Shown here piece by piece: positions 14,453 to 23,338 of a stretch of DNA of 36,565 nt. A program made the position numbers and the translations under genes. Source of the DNA: Acidobacteriota bacterium (GTDB lineage: Bacteria > Acidobacteriota > Vicinamibacteria > Vicinamibacterales > UBA2999); assembly GCA_013140775.1 (NCBI GenBank), contig JABFSA010000139.1:1-36565 (forward strand). Direction: 5' to 3'. Every line of letters starts with the position of its first letter. Position 1 is the stretch's first letter. The notes under the pieces are model-generated. The model searched no databases. It was not told where the DNA came from and worked only from the letters and a program-made list of their open reading frames with translations.

Positions 14453-14980
14453 TCAGCGGGGCCACGAAACGGAGAAGTGTTCCTCGGGCGGTGGCCACGA
14501 CAGCGTGACGCGTTCCTCGGGCCAGTGCACGACGAAACGTGGACGGGGAATCGGCTTCGGGGCCGCGGCAGCACGAGGACGCGGCTTCGGGGCGTTGGCA
14601 CGCGCCAAGGCGACCTTGTCGCGCAGTGCCTGCAGCCTGGCCTCGATCTCGTCCGGTGTGAGCCGCTTGATTGTGGGCTTGGTGGCTTCGGTCTCGCGCG
14701 GCGCTGGTGTGCTGGCCGCTGTTGCGTTCCCGTTTGCGGCCTGTGGGACTCTTGCGTCTGGTGTGGTCTGCTTCGGTGTAGACGCTGAAGGTTGTCCTTG
14801 CGAGGAACTGATGGTTGCAACCGAAGTCTTGGCTGGCTGGGGCACTGCGGGCGTCGTGAATGCCGGTGCCTTTACTGGCGCCTCGTCGTGGGTCTGAGGA
14901 GATGCCTGCCCGTGCGTCTGGGCGGACACCGGCTCCACTCCGAGGACAAACGACACAAGAACCAGGGCCGAGACACGCAT
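14453..14980 (-). CDS. Secreted Pro/Thr/Ala-rich protein with C-terminal Trp-Pro repeats
   Basis: 175-residue exported protein that I do not recognise. Signal peptide at 1-20 (cleavage near VSAQ). Residues 21-105 are low-complexity Pro/Thr/Ala/Gln, likely unstructured. A short helix with TPDEIEARLQALRDKVALAR follows, then a basic proline stretch. The last 28 residues contain three spaced strand-like units ending in Trp-Pro (FVVHWP, VTLSWP, FSVSWP). It starts 3 nt after the stop of the carbonic anhydrase, so the two are surely cotranscribed. The WP repeats suggest a small beta structure or a binding peptide. Confidence 0.8.
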   Translation of the reverse strand: MRVSALVLVSFVLGVEPVSAQTHGQASPQTHDEAPVKAPAFTTPAVPQPAKTSVATISSSQGQPSASTPKQTTPDARVPQAANGNATAASTPAPRETEATKPTIKRLTPDEIEARLQALRDKVALARANAPKPRPRAAAAPKPIPRPRFVVHWPEERVTLSWPPPEEHFSVSWPR

Positions 14981-14983
14981 AAG

Positions 14984-15691
14984 TTACTTCCGGGCCGTCG
15001 TAGCCGGCGCGAGGACCGGTTCGGAGAACATGACCCTGCCGGTGGCGACCTCGTAATACGCGCCCACGATTTGCAGCGTCCCCTCACTGACACCGCGACG
15101 GAGGATCTGACTGCCAGTCATCGCGTCGTTGATGACTTGTTCGACATTCGCCAGGATCGCGCCACGCAGTTCTTTCTTCTCTGAAGCCGAGCGGTTGGTC
15201 CCCGCGCGAATGGCTTTGACGAGGTATTGGAGATTGGGTCCTTCGACTGTGGTCGAATCGATCGCTGTCTGCACGGCGTCGCACGATTCGTGACCCATCA
15301 CCACCAGCAGGGGGATGTTCAGGTGCCTGGCGCCGTACTCGAGGCTGGCTGTCACCGATTTGTCCAACACTTCGCCCGCGGACCGGATGACCAGCAGGTC
15401 GCCGAGACCGACACTGAAGATGTACTCGGGTGGCACTCTCGAATCGGAGCACGACAGCACCATCGCAAACGGGTTCTGAGGTTTCGCGAGCGCTTCACGC
15501 GTGGGCGTGCCGAGCGACACCGACGCCGACGTGTTCCTTACAAATCGCTCGTTGCCTGACTTGAGCCTGGCCAGACCGCCCGTTCTGACGGCCTCCTGGG
15601 CGAGCGGGACCTGGAGCGTGAGGCAGCAGAGGGCCGCGACGGCACCCACCTGGCGGGCGAGACGCACCCGTAGCGTCTGGGAATGCACCAT
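14984..15691 (-). CDS. Periplasmic beta-class carbonic anhydrase
   Basis: 235 residues. It catalyses CO2 hydration to bicarbonate. Zinc ligands and the catalytic dyad are all visible: C81 and the D83/R85 dyad in SCSDSRVPPEY, H134 and C137 in VMGHESCDAV. A hydrophobic N-terminal segment (about 15-31, ending PLAQE) looks like a signal peptide, placing the enzyme in the periplasm, where alpha-type enzymes are more usual. Length fits a beta-class enzyme plus a leader. It is the first gene of a six-gene minus-strand run that continues into the SPFH/zinc-ribbon module. Confidence 0.93.
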   Translation of the reverse strand: MVHSQTLRVRLARQVGAVAALCCLTLQVPLAQEAVRTGGLARLKSGNERFVRNTSASVSLGTPTREALAKPQNPFAMVLSCSDSRVPPEYIFSVGLGDLLVIRSAGEVLDKSVTASLEYGARHLNIPLLVVMGHESCDAVQTAIDSTTVEGPNLQYLVKAIRAGTNRSASEKKELRGAILANVEQVINDAMTGSQILRRGVSEGTLQIVGAYYEVATGRVMFSEPVLAPATTARK

Positions 15692-15867
15692 GTAGGGGCA
15701 ATCGGCCGGAAATCTTGATTCTTGAACTGGCCCCTCAGGCAGTCCCCTTCGGCCCGCTCAAGCGTTCTACACCCGCCGCCGATGACAGAGTGGTGCGCTT
15801 TCGTCGATTGCGCGGCTGAGGCGCCACGTGCGATAACAGTTTTGTGCCCACCCGGAGCAGCCAGCTC

Positions 15868-16404
15868 ATGAAAATTCTCCTCACGTCACTCGTCGTCGGC
15901 GGCCTCGTTACAGCGGTAGTGGCTGGGCAGGCTGTCGCTCCACGTCCCACCCTGCCGGTGGCCTACGTCAGCGGCCAGCGCATTTTTGCGGAATCAGGTG
16001 AAGGAAAAGCGCTGCGGGCCAAGCTTCAGACCCAGCAGCAGCAACGCGCGAACGACCTTCGCACGCGTCAGCAAACGCTCGAGGGTGTTCGCAAGCAGCT
16101 CGCCCAGGCTACTGACAACACGGCACGGGTGCAGCTGCAACAGCAGGAACTGCAGCAGCGTACCGACCTTGAGCGCGCAACGGTGCAGGCACAGACGGAC
16201 ATACAGAATCTGCAGCGCCAGGTGCAGGTTGAGTTTCAGGGTCGCGTACGAGATGTACTGGCCGAGCTGGTGAAGGGACAGAACGTTCAGGTGGTCCTGA
16301 ATGGCGATGCGGCGGTCGTCTGGAGCGTTCCAGGTATGGATCTTACGAACGCCGTGATTGAGCGCCTGAACGGCCAGGCGACTGCCGCTCCTGCCAAGCG
16401 CTGA
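15868..16404 (+). CDS. skp: Skp/OmpH-like periplasmic chaperone
   Basis: 178-residue exported protein: signal peptide (MKILLTSLVVGGLVTAVVAG), then a first strand LPVAYVSGQRIFAES, a long Gln-rich coiled coil (about 50-125) and a C-terminal strand with VQVVLNGDAAVVWS. This is the OmpH/Skp layout, a trimeric holdase for outer-membrane proteins. ATG 15868 is preferred over GTG 15844 because the signal peptide starts there and GGAG (15854-15857) is well placed. It is not next to bamA or lpxD, its usual neighbours. A weak promoter (TTGCGC 15808-15813, 18 nt, GATAAC 15832-15837) precedes it. Confidence 0.88.
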   Translation: MKILLTSLVVGGLVTAVVAGQAVAPRPTLPVAYVSGQRIFAESGEGKALRAKLQTQQQQRANDLRTRQQTLEGVRKQLAQATDNTARVQLQQQELQQRTDLERATVQAQTDIQNLQRQVQVEFQGRVRDVLAELVKGQNVQVVLNGDAAVVWSVPGMDLTNAVIERLNGQATAAPAKR

Positions 16405-16418
16405 CGTTCGTGAGCTAT

Positions 16419-17447
16419 CTATCGCACGCTGAACGACTGCTCGTGTAGCAGAGCGCCATCCGCGCTCTGCACGTCCACGCGCCAGTTGCCGGCATCCACT
16501 GTCTGCCGGCTGTAGGTCCTGTAGCCGTCAGAGGCATTCGCGCGAATCGTCAGACGCACCGACTGTCGCAGCACATCGCCTCGATACCAGCGGTGCACCA
16601 CCACGGCGTCGCTCGTGGATTTGATCCTCGTGTACAGCACCATCGATCCCTGGGCTGCAGGATCGCTTGCAGGATCGCACTGCCAGCTGGCGCCGCTCGT
16701 CGAAAACTTCTGACAGAGCTGTGCCGTGACCATGCTCGAGGCAGCTCCCGACGGCGCAGTTGAGGGCGCGACAGGAGGCGGGACCGCAGAAGACGCTTGT
16801 TCGTCACGCTCCGGCACAACCGGTGTCGGTTGCGGAGTGTCAACCGTGAGTGGTGGCGGCGTCACGGGTTCTGCTGCTGCGGTCTGAACTGTTCCTTGCG
16901 GGATGGCGGATTCTTCGGTCGCCGGTCCTGGGTTGCTGATCTGGAGAAGGACGACGGCAGCGACGATCAAAACGGCGATGCCGATCAGGATCAACTGGCT
17001 GGTCGAGAATTGCGCAGGAGACGCCCCGGCTGGAGGTGCTTGTTCCACGATCCTCGGAGCTGCGGCTTCAGGTGTGGAGACACGTGGCTCGCGCGGCGCC
17101 GGAGGTGCTGGCAGTGGCGGGAACGCCTCGAGGCCATGCTCACGGCAGAACGCTTCGAGATTCCGCCGGCTCTCCACCACCATCTCGTGGTCGGAAGGAA
17201 GCGACGAGGAGGCAAGCGCCACAACGCGCCGGTAGCCCGCTTCGGCTTCATCGTTCCGGCCTGTCTTTTCAGCGAGGACGGCGAGGTTACTGAGCGTGCT
17301 GATGAGATCCGGATGCTGCGGGCCCAGCTCGATTTCCTGAATGCGGAGCGCGCTTGTCAGGAACTCGCGCGCAGACGAGAAGTCCCCGGAAAGGGCCGCC
17401 CGTTCCGCCAGGTCAAGTTGTTGTCGAGCCTCGCCCAGGTCCGGCAT
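16419..17447 (-). CDS. TPR protein with one membrane span and DUF2914 domain
   Basis: 342 residues. The N-terminal 100 residues hold two to three tetratricopeptide repeats (GDFSSAREFLTSALRIQE, GRNDEAEAGYRRVVALA), then a proline-rich linker, one transmembrane helix (about 150-167, LILIGIAVLIVAAVVLLQI), a Pro/Thr linker and a C-terminal DUF2914 domain (about 240-342). DUF2914 shows the VVVHRWYRGDVLRQSV, WRTYS-like and GNWRVDVQSADG elements. The TPRs should face the cytoplasm and DUF2914 the periplasm. Function is unknown. It is convergent with skp (14-nt gap). Confidence 0.85.
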   Translation of the reverse strand: MPDLGEARQQLDLAERAALSGDFSSAREFLTSALRIQEIELGPQHPDLISTLSNLAVLAEKTGRNDEAEAGYRRVVALASSSLPSDHEMVVESRRNLEAFCREHGLEAFPPLPAPPAPREPRVSTPEAAAPRIVEQAPPAGASPAQFSTSQLILIGIAVLIVAAVVLLQISNPGPATEESAIPQGTVQTAAAEPVTPPPLTVDTPQPTPVVPERDEQASSAVPPPVAPSTAPSGAASSMVTAQLCQKFSTSGASWQCDPASDPAAQGSMVLYTRIKSTSDAVVVHRWYRGDVLRQSVRLTIRANASDGYRTYSRQTVDAGNWRVDVQSADGALLHEQSFSVR

Positions 17448-17487
17448 GACCCGTCATTGTAGATCCGCCGGTTCGTCCCTTGGATTT

Positions 17488-18585
17488 CTACCTGCGCGAC
17501 CATGTGAGCACAGAAGACGCACCGTAGTTCCAGACTGCGCCAAGCGCGGCTCCCGCCAGTCCGGCGAGCCACCAGTCGTAGTCACGTTCGAATATCGCCG
17601 ATGCCACACCAACGTTGGCCACGGCGCCGAGCGAGCACACAAGACAGAAGGACAGCAGTCCGGTGAGCAATCTCCACCCGCGCAACCGGCGATCGCGATA
17701 CGTGAGGACATTGTTCATGAAGAAGTTGCTGGTCATGGCGATGCCGGTGGCCAACGCCTGGGCTGACGAGAAGCTCCAGAGCTCGAGGGCAAGCCTCAAC
17801 GCCACCAGGTGTACGACCACCCCGACGGCTCCTACCAGGCAGAACAGCATGAACCGCGGCGGGATCTGCCGGCCGGTGACCTTGTTGATCAGGAGGAGGA
17901 CGTACTCCCAGATCACCAGGCTGTCGAGTTTGCTGTCCCCGGATACACGCGGACGAAATGTGAAACCGATCTCCTTGAACCGGAGCGGCACGGGCGACGA
18001 GGCAAACAGGTCGAGCAGGATCTTGAACCCCTGGCCCGACAGACGGTGCACCGCGCCATCGAACGCTGCGCGCGTCATCATGAAGTAGCCGCTCATCGGG
18101 TCCGCGAGCTCAGCCGTGACAACGAGACGGGCCAGGCGGGTGGCTGCGGTGCTCATTCGAGCTCTCGTCTCTGTCCACTCGCCAACCCTGCCGTCCTCTG
18201 CGTAGCGGCTGCCGACGACGATGTCGAGTTCTCCGCCGCGCAACGCGGCGAGCATCCGGGGCAGGAGTGACGGGTCGTGCTGCAGGTCGGCATCGATCAC
18301 GGCCACGTAGGGTGCGGTGCTCGCCAGGATCCCTTCTATTGCCGCGCTGGACAAGCCACGCCGCCCGACACGATGCACACACCGGACTCTGGGGAGTCGC
18401 TGCGCAAGCTCTCTGGCTCGCGCGGCGGTCCCGTCTGGCGAATCGTCATCGACGAAAATCACTTCCCAGGCGAGCCCATCGAGATGTGTAGAGAGGGCGC
18501 GCACGAGCGGTTCCAGATTGTCACGCTCGTTGTAGGTTGGCGCGACAATCGTCAGCTCGACAGGCGTCATTGGAAGAGGAGCCAT
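17488..18585 (-). CDS. DPM1-type family 2 glycosyltransferase with GtrA domain
   Basis: About 366 residues. Residues 10-235 are a GT-A glycosyltransferase of the dolichol/polyprenol-phosphate sugar synthase type: VAPTYNERDNL, VDDDSPDGT and IDADLQHDP (metal-binding DxD region). The rest is a four-helix GtrA domain (about 245-362), thought to flip the lipid-linked sugar. This fusion transfers a sugar such as mannose or glucose from a nucleotide to undecaprenyl phosphate for envelope glycosylation. Start is uncertain: GTG 18588, ATG 18585 or ATG 18570 (MTPVELTIVAP, closest to the family start). No glycan cluster lies nearby. Confidence 0.92.
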   Translation of the reverse strand: MAPLPMTPVELTIVAPTYNERDNLEPLVRALSTHLDGLAWEVIFVDDDSPDGTAARARELAQRLPRVRCVHRVGRRGLSSAAIEGILASTAPYVAVIDADLQHDPSLLPRMLAALRGGELDIVVGSRYAEDGRVGEWTETRARMSTAATRLARLVVTAELADPMSGYFMMTRAAFDGAVHRLSGQGFKILLDLFASSPVPLRFKEIGFTFRPRVSGDSKLDSLVIWEYVLLLINKVTGRQIPPRFMLFCLVGAVGVVVHLVALRLALELWSFSSAQALATGIAMTSNFFMNNVLTYRDRRLRGWRLLTGLLSFCLVCSLGAVANVGVASAIFERDYDWWLAGLAGAALGAVWNYGASSVLTWSRR

Positions 18586-18639
18586 CACGATATATGAGGT
18601 GATGGATCGGGCGCTACGCTATGGTCTCGAAAATTCCAC

Positions 18640-18668
18640 TTGTCTTGAGTGAGCCCGTCGGCTAATTT
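18640..18668 (+). promoter_or_regulatory. Putative promoter of the LuxR-type array
   Basis: TTGTCT (18640-18645), a 17-nt spacer and TAATTT (18663-18668), about 95 nt before the first LuxR-type gene. The 175-nt gap to the divergent glycosyltransferase holds no other clear element. Confidence 0.35.
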
Positions 18669-18764
18669 CCGCCCTGTCTGGCCCGATGCGTGCGATGGGG
18701 GTGCCTTTGATCAGCACACCTGCGAGGTACCCGCGCGACGGCCGTCTCTGAGATGGCATGAGCC

Positions 18765-19910
18765 ATGCGACCTAGCGCGCGTTCACGCGATCGATTGCTC
18801 ACTCTCATTGCCTCGCTGTACGAGGCGCCAGGCAGTCTCGACCGATGGCAGATGTTTTTGCAGTCTTTGGCTGTTTCCCTTGACGGCACGGCCGCCAGTT
18901 TCATCTCGCATGACCTGGTCGCGCAGAGGGGTAGCGTCGCTCTGACGCTGGCGGATCCGTCTGCGACCAGGGAGTATCTTGACCACTGGATCGCCATGGA
19001 TCCTTGGGCTCATAGTCCGAAGGCTCGTGCGTTGACCGAAGGCAGGGTCGTGGTCGGCGAGGAGATCGTCAGCCGTTCAGAGCTGCGACGAACGGCGTTC
19101 TTCAACGACTTCAGTAGCCGGTACGGTATCGGGCAAAGCATCGTATCAATCCTCGAAAGTGGACCGGGAGCGCTGTCGGGTCTCTCAATAAACCGGAGTG
19201 ACACGTGCCGTCCATTCGACGGCGGGGACGTGGCCCTGCTCGAGGCCCTCATGCCGCACCTGCGCCGGGCGCTGCAGTTGCACCGGCGCATTGCGACAGC
19301 GGAAGCAATCTCGGAAGACCTGACCGGTGTGCTGGACAGCGCGACCCGTGCCGTATTCCTCGTGGACGAAGCAGGCCGCGTCACCTGGATGAATCGGGTA
19401 GCCGAGCGACTGATCGCCACGCGTGATGGGCTTGTCGTCGACGAGGGTGCCCTGAGGGCGGTGCGGGGCGCCGATGCCGGCCGACTGCGTACGCTTCTCG
19501 CTGAGTGCATCGATACGTCGGCGGGGAACGGTATTGGGCCGGGAGGAGCGGTATTACTCGGGCGGCCGAGCGGTCGTCGTCCGCTGATGGCGCTCGTCGC
19601 GCCCCTGACGAGAAGGCTCGCGTTTTTCGCGAACCCTCATGCCCCGGTGGCGGTGGTCGTCGTTTCTGATCCGGAGAGCGTGACCGTACCAGACGAAGCG
19701 ACGCTGCGCGAGCTGTTCGGGCTCACGCCCGCAGAGGCCAGATTGACGCGCCTGCTCGTGCAGGGCGCAACACTTGCTGATGCAGCGACGCGGCTGGACC
19801 TGCACATTGAAACCGTACGCACGCGCCTCAAGGGTATTTTCGAGAAGACCGACACGCACCGGCAATCCGATCTAGTGCGCCTGGTGCTTCTAGGCAGGCC
19901 GACCCTTTGA
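18765..19910 (+). CDS. LuxR-type regulator, copy 1 of a tandem array
   Basis: 381 residues. The N-terminal 170 residues form an unnamed sensor region with an HWIAMDPW motif and RRTAFFNDF. A PAS-like fold follows at about 190-300 (VFLVDEAGRVTWMNR), and a LuxR-type helix-turn-helix at about 318-375 (LTPAEARLTRLLVQG, VRTRLKGIFEKT). It probably binds DNA in response to an unknown signal; no acyl-homoserine-lactone synthase is present. The next two loci are colinear paralogues. Copy 1 and the decayed copy 3 are more alike than either is to copy 2. Confidence 0.88.
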   Translation: MRPSARSRDRLLTLIASLYEAPGSLDRWQMFLQSLAVSLDGTAASFISHDLVAQRGSVALTLADPSATREYLDHWIAMDPWAHSPKARALTEGRVVVGEEIVSRSELRRTAFFNDFSSRYGIGQSIVSILESGPGALSGLSINRSDTCRPFDGGDVALLEALMPHLRRALQLHRRIATAEAISEDLTGVLDSATRAVFLVDEAGRVTWMNRVAERLIATRDGLVVDEGALRAVRGADAGRLRTLLAECIDTSAGNGIGPGGAVLLGRPSGRRPLMALVAPLTRRLAFFANPHAPVAVVVVSDPESVTVPDEATLRELFGLTPAEARLTRLLVQGATLADAATRLDLHIETVRTRLKGIFEKTDTHRQSDLVRLVLLGRPTL

Positions 19911-19962
19911 CACGTCTCGCCCTCGCCGCTACCAGACAGTACTTGGCGATAGACCCGTAGTC

Positions 19963-21108
19963 ATGGGCCATCAGGACGTTCAGCGGTCGCTTCTGCAGGC
20001 TCTGCTCGAGGCGCCTGGCAGCACCGAGGGTTGGGAGCTGTTTCTTCGGCAGCTCTGTGACGCATTTCACGGCTCGTCTGCCAAGTTCATCGTGCACAGC
20101 CTCGCATCCGGTGACGCGATTACGGCAAACGTCTCAGTCATGGTGCGGACGGATCCTCGCGCGATCGAGGAGTACCAGCAGCACTGGTATCAGCACGATC
20201 CCTGGCGGAACGCCATGTCCCCTGATGTTCAAGCGGGCCTCGTGCTGGTCGGCGATCAGTTGATCAGCCCGGACCGGATTCGGCGTACGGCGTTCTACAA
20301 CGACTTCGGTCACCCGTACGACACGACACAATGCCTCGCCGGAATTCTGGAGATATCGCCGCGGCTGATCTCGAATATTTCGGTGAACCGGGACGACCGA
20401 AGCCCCAGGTTTGACACGGCGGACGTTGATTTACTCGACGCGCTGATGCCATCGCTCAGGCGAGCGATCGAACTGCACAGGCGACTCTCCGGTGCGGAAC
20501 TGATGGCGGCGCACGCGTTGGAGATGCTTGCACGGCTGAGTCATGGTGTGATCCTGATGTCTGCAACCGGTGCTGTGATCTGGACGAACCGTGCGGCCGA
20601 TGTGGTACTTCGTGCGCGGGATGGTCTGACTCTGGAACGCGGAGAACTGAGAGGCGCCACCCCTTCTGTCACGGCACGGTTCAGAGTGGCGCTGAGTGGC
20701 GCGATCGCGATGAGCAAAGGCCAGACGCTCGACGCGGGTGAAACCGTATTGTCGTTGCCACGCGCCTCGGGCCGGCGCGCCCTGTCGGTGCTCATCACTC
20801 CGTTGTCTGCGATCCATGCGGCGCTGATTCCCGACGAGGCAGCGGCAGCAGTCTTCGTTGACGATCCGGAACTCATAAAGACTCCCGATGCCGATGCCAT
20901 TCGTGCTCTATTCGGCCTCACGCGGGCCGAGTCTGAGCTGGTGCATTGCCTTGTGGCCGGGCTCAGCCTGGAAGCGGCCTCGGCGCGTCTGGGTCTTCGA
21001 TCGCAGACCGTGCGGACACGATTGAAGGTTGTCTTTCAGAAAACGAACACTCACCGACAGGCCGAACTCGTCCGCCTTGTGTTGACGAGCGCAGCCGCGC
21101 TGGCATAG
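19963..21108 (+). CDS. LuxR-type regulator, copy 2 of a tandem array
   Basis: 381 residues, the same length and domain order as copy 1: sensor region with HWYQHDPW and RRTAFYNDF, PAS-like segment (VILMSATGAVIWTNR), and C-terminal HTH (LTRAESELVHCLVAG, VRTRLKVVFQKT). It has diverged considerably from copy 1 in the central part. It follows copy 1 after 52 nt, so cotranscription is possible. ATG 19963 places the first helix in register with copy 1. Apparently intact. Confidence 0.87.
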   Translation: MGHQDVQRSLLQALLEAPGSTEGWELFLRQLCDAFHGSSAKFIVHSLASGDAITANVSVMVRTDPRAIEEYQQHWYQHDPWRNAMSPDVQAGLVLVGDQLISPDRIRRTAFYNDFGHPYDTTQCLAGILEISPRLISNISVNRDDRSPRFDTADVDLLDALMPSLRRAIELHRRLSGAELMAAHALEMLARLSHGVILMSATGAVIWTNRAADVVLRARDGLTLERGELRGATPSVTARFRVALSGAIAMSKGQTLDAGETVLSLPRASGRRALSVLITPLSAIHAALIPDEAAAAVFVDDPELIKTPDADAIRALFGLTRAESELVHCLVAGLSLEAASARLGLRSQTVRTRLKVVFQKTNTHRQAELVRLVLTSAAALA

Positions 21109-21199
21109 CGTCTGGGCGCACGAACCAGGCCGTCCATGACGACGCTCGGTTGGCGAACCAGAGGTTCTATTCACCGTTTGTGCACCACAGGCTGACATC

Positions 21200-22342
21200 A
21201 TGGCTACTAACCCGTGCTCCCGCGATCAGCTGCTCGAACTGATTCAGCAGCTCTACGCGGCGCCCGGGACCCAGGACGGTTGGACGCCATTCCTCGATCG
21301 TCTCTGCACATCAATTGGTGGCTACTGCGCCCAGCTTCTCTCCGTCGACCAGCACGGTCATGCCGGCCTGGCGCTCAGCGTTCGTGCCGATCCGGCTGCG
21401 AGGGCTGCCTATGAGCAACACTGGGGCGCGTTCGATCCGTGAGGACACAGCTCAAGACTGAAAACCACGGTACCCGGTTCGGTCATCCTCGACGAAGAAA
21501 TGGTCCCGCACTCGCAGTTTCGACGGACGGCCTTCTACGCTGACTTCGGGCGCCCGTACGATCTCGTTCGATGCATCGCCGGGATGGTCGAAGCGGCACC
21601 AGAGATTCTCTCGGTAATCACCATCGGAAGAACCGAATCCCGCCGTCTCTTTGGGACCGAAGAGCGCACTTCTCGCAGCCGTCATGCCGCATCTGCGGCG
21701 AGCGCTGCGACTGCACCGTCGGATCGCGACGGCTGAAGCGGTCTCCGGTGACCTCGCCGGCGTGCTGGATGGTACGGCGCGCGCGATCGTCCTGGTCGAC
21801 GCCGCTGGCAAAGTGATCTGGATGAATCAGGCGGCGGACCGGCTCACCGCGACACGCGATGGTCTGGCGATCGACGAAGGAGCGTTGCGCGCGGCACGGG
21901 GCGACGACACCATGCGACTGCGCGCGCTGCTCGCCGACGCAGTCGCGACTTCGAGCGGCGCCGGGACGGGCAGTGGCGGGTTCTCCGGTTGGGACGGCCC
22001 TCCCGACGACGACCCCTGATGGCGCTGGTGGCGCCATTGACGCGAACGCCCATGTTTTTCTCGATCGACGAGCGTCCAGCAGCCATAATCATCGTCAGCG
22101 ATCCAGAGCGGGTGATGATCCCGGACGCCGAGACGCTCGGAGAGCTGTTCGAGCTCACCCCGGCCGAGGCCGCATTAACACGCCTGTTCGCCCAGGGCAT
22201 CACGCTCGGCGAGGCGGCGGCGCGCCTCGGCCTGCGCCTCGACACCGTTCGCACGCGACTGAAGACGATCTTCGAAAAGACGAATACGCACCGTCAGGCT
22301 GATCTGCTCCGCCTCGTTCTCCTTGGTACACCACAGCCTTAG
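21200..22342 (+). pseudogene. LuxR-type regulator, copy 3, decayed
   Basis: Colinear with copies 1 and 2 but broken three times. The first 80 codons are intact, then the conserved Trp of the DPW motif is TGA (21440-21442; copy 1 has TGG). The same frame continues with PHSQFRRTAFYADFGRPYD until about 21645, where about 2 nt are missing. The next 110 codons (21651 to about 21985, MPHLRRALRLHRRIATAEA) are in the +1 frame. A second indel near 21975-21990 restores the original frame for RRPLMALVAPLTR and a complete HTH ending at 22342. The C-terminal HTH could still be made from ATG/GTG starts near 21989-22019. Sequencing error is possible but three lesions make decay more likely. Confidence 0.85.
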
Positions 22343-22391
22343 CCGTACGCAAGGGAAGATGAAGTCAGCTCGATCATCTTTCTTCGGCTGA

Positions 22392-23225
22392 TCATCCTGG
22401 ATACTTCGCGGAGCGCGACTGCGTGCGACGCCGGAGGGCGCGTGCCAGTAGACCTGCCGTTCCAGTCCCGAGGAGGAACAGGGAGGCGGGCTCCGGCGCG
22501 GCTGGCGGCGGCGCGCTCTCCGTCAGAAATGAATTTCCACTGGCGGCGATGTAGGAAAAGTTGCCGCCGATTGGATCGATGGTGAACTGGAATGTATTCG
22601 CTGCATCTGCGACGCCAACGAACCCTCCGGGCGCGTACGAGGAAGTTGTCAGTATCGCTTGAAATGGAAGTTCGTCACCAATCTTCACGGTGATCACACC
22701 ACTCGCGTTATTGACGTCGTTGGCGTTGCACGTATCATCCACGAACGTGAAGCTATGGAGCTGGGCCGATACAGACGCTTGAGGAAGGTCAGCAGCGCAT
22801 CCACCCGAGAGTGAGTAGTCAAGGTCGATGGCAAAGGCCAGTTGGACGGGTGTCCCTATAGATAAGGATGTCGAGACGAACGTCAGGGTATCCAAGAAAA
22901 TCGCGGAGCCTGACGCACTAGCACCGTTGAAAAAGTTCGTTCCTCCGACACTCGTTGCGGAGGCATGCAGCACGCCATCGACGATCTCGGCAAAGCCTGT
23001 TCCCGTTCCGCCATTGAGGAGACCCTGAGATGTGCTGGTTTGGGGGCCCAGCGTATCGACTGACAATTGCTGCCCGGTGTTGTCGTTGTCGGGCAGGCAC
23101 TGCGCTCCTCCCCCTATGCATGTGTTAGCACTGGTGATGAGCTGCGAGTAATGGATAGGTGTCGCGTCCACGCTCGCAGGAAGGAGGGCAGCAAATGCAA
23201 CCAAGGCGATTCGTCGAGTCAGCAT
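22392..23225 (-). CDS. PEP-CTERM sorted exported protein
   Basis: 277 residues. Signal peptide at 1-22 (LTRRIALVAFAALLPASVDA), then a Gly/Ser/Thr/Asn-rich secreted domain of beta character with several cysteines, and a C-terminal PEP-CTERM tripartite signal: PEPASLFLLG, a hydrophobic helix and an Arg-rich end. Such proteins are sorted by exosortase to the outer surface, often with exopolysaccharide. The exosortase is not in the window. The start at 23225 has GGAG 8 nt upstream and begins the signal peptide; an in-frame extension up to 23342 is not supported. Confidence 0.9.
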   Translation of the reverse strand: MLTRRIALVAFAALLPASVDATPIHYSQLITSANTCIGGGAQCLPDNDNTGQQLSVDTLGPQTSTSQGLLNGGTGTGFAEIVDGVLHASATSVGGTNFFNGASASGSAIFLDTLTFVSTSLSIGTPVQLAFAIDLDYSLSGGCAADLPQASVSAQLHSFTFVDDTCNANDVNNASGVITVKIGDELPFQAILTTSSYAPGGFVGVADAANTFQFTIDPIGGNFSYIAASGNSFLTESAPPPAAPEPASLFLLGTGTAGLLARALRRRTQSRSAKYPG

Positions 23226-23338
23226 GCAAGGAGCTCCGTGAAAGGTTGCGCGTCTTCTCCGCGTACGGCCTAGGTAATTGAATGGCACGCCTCGATACCG
23301 AACACGGCACTCGCGCGACGGTGAGCAAGAACCGAACC

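Noticed and set aside
14419..14820. N-terminal extension of the zinc-ribbon gene (start at 14820)
   Set aside because: The extra 134 residues are Pro/Arg/Ser noise that overlaps the secreted-protein gene in another frame. The ribbon domain starts at 14418.
21440..21442. TGA in LuxR copy 3 as a recoded (selenocysteine) codon
   Set aside because: The equivalent residue is Trp in both sister copies, no SECIS-like hairpin was seen, and two further frameshifts show decay.
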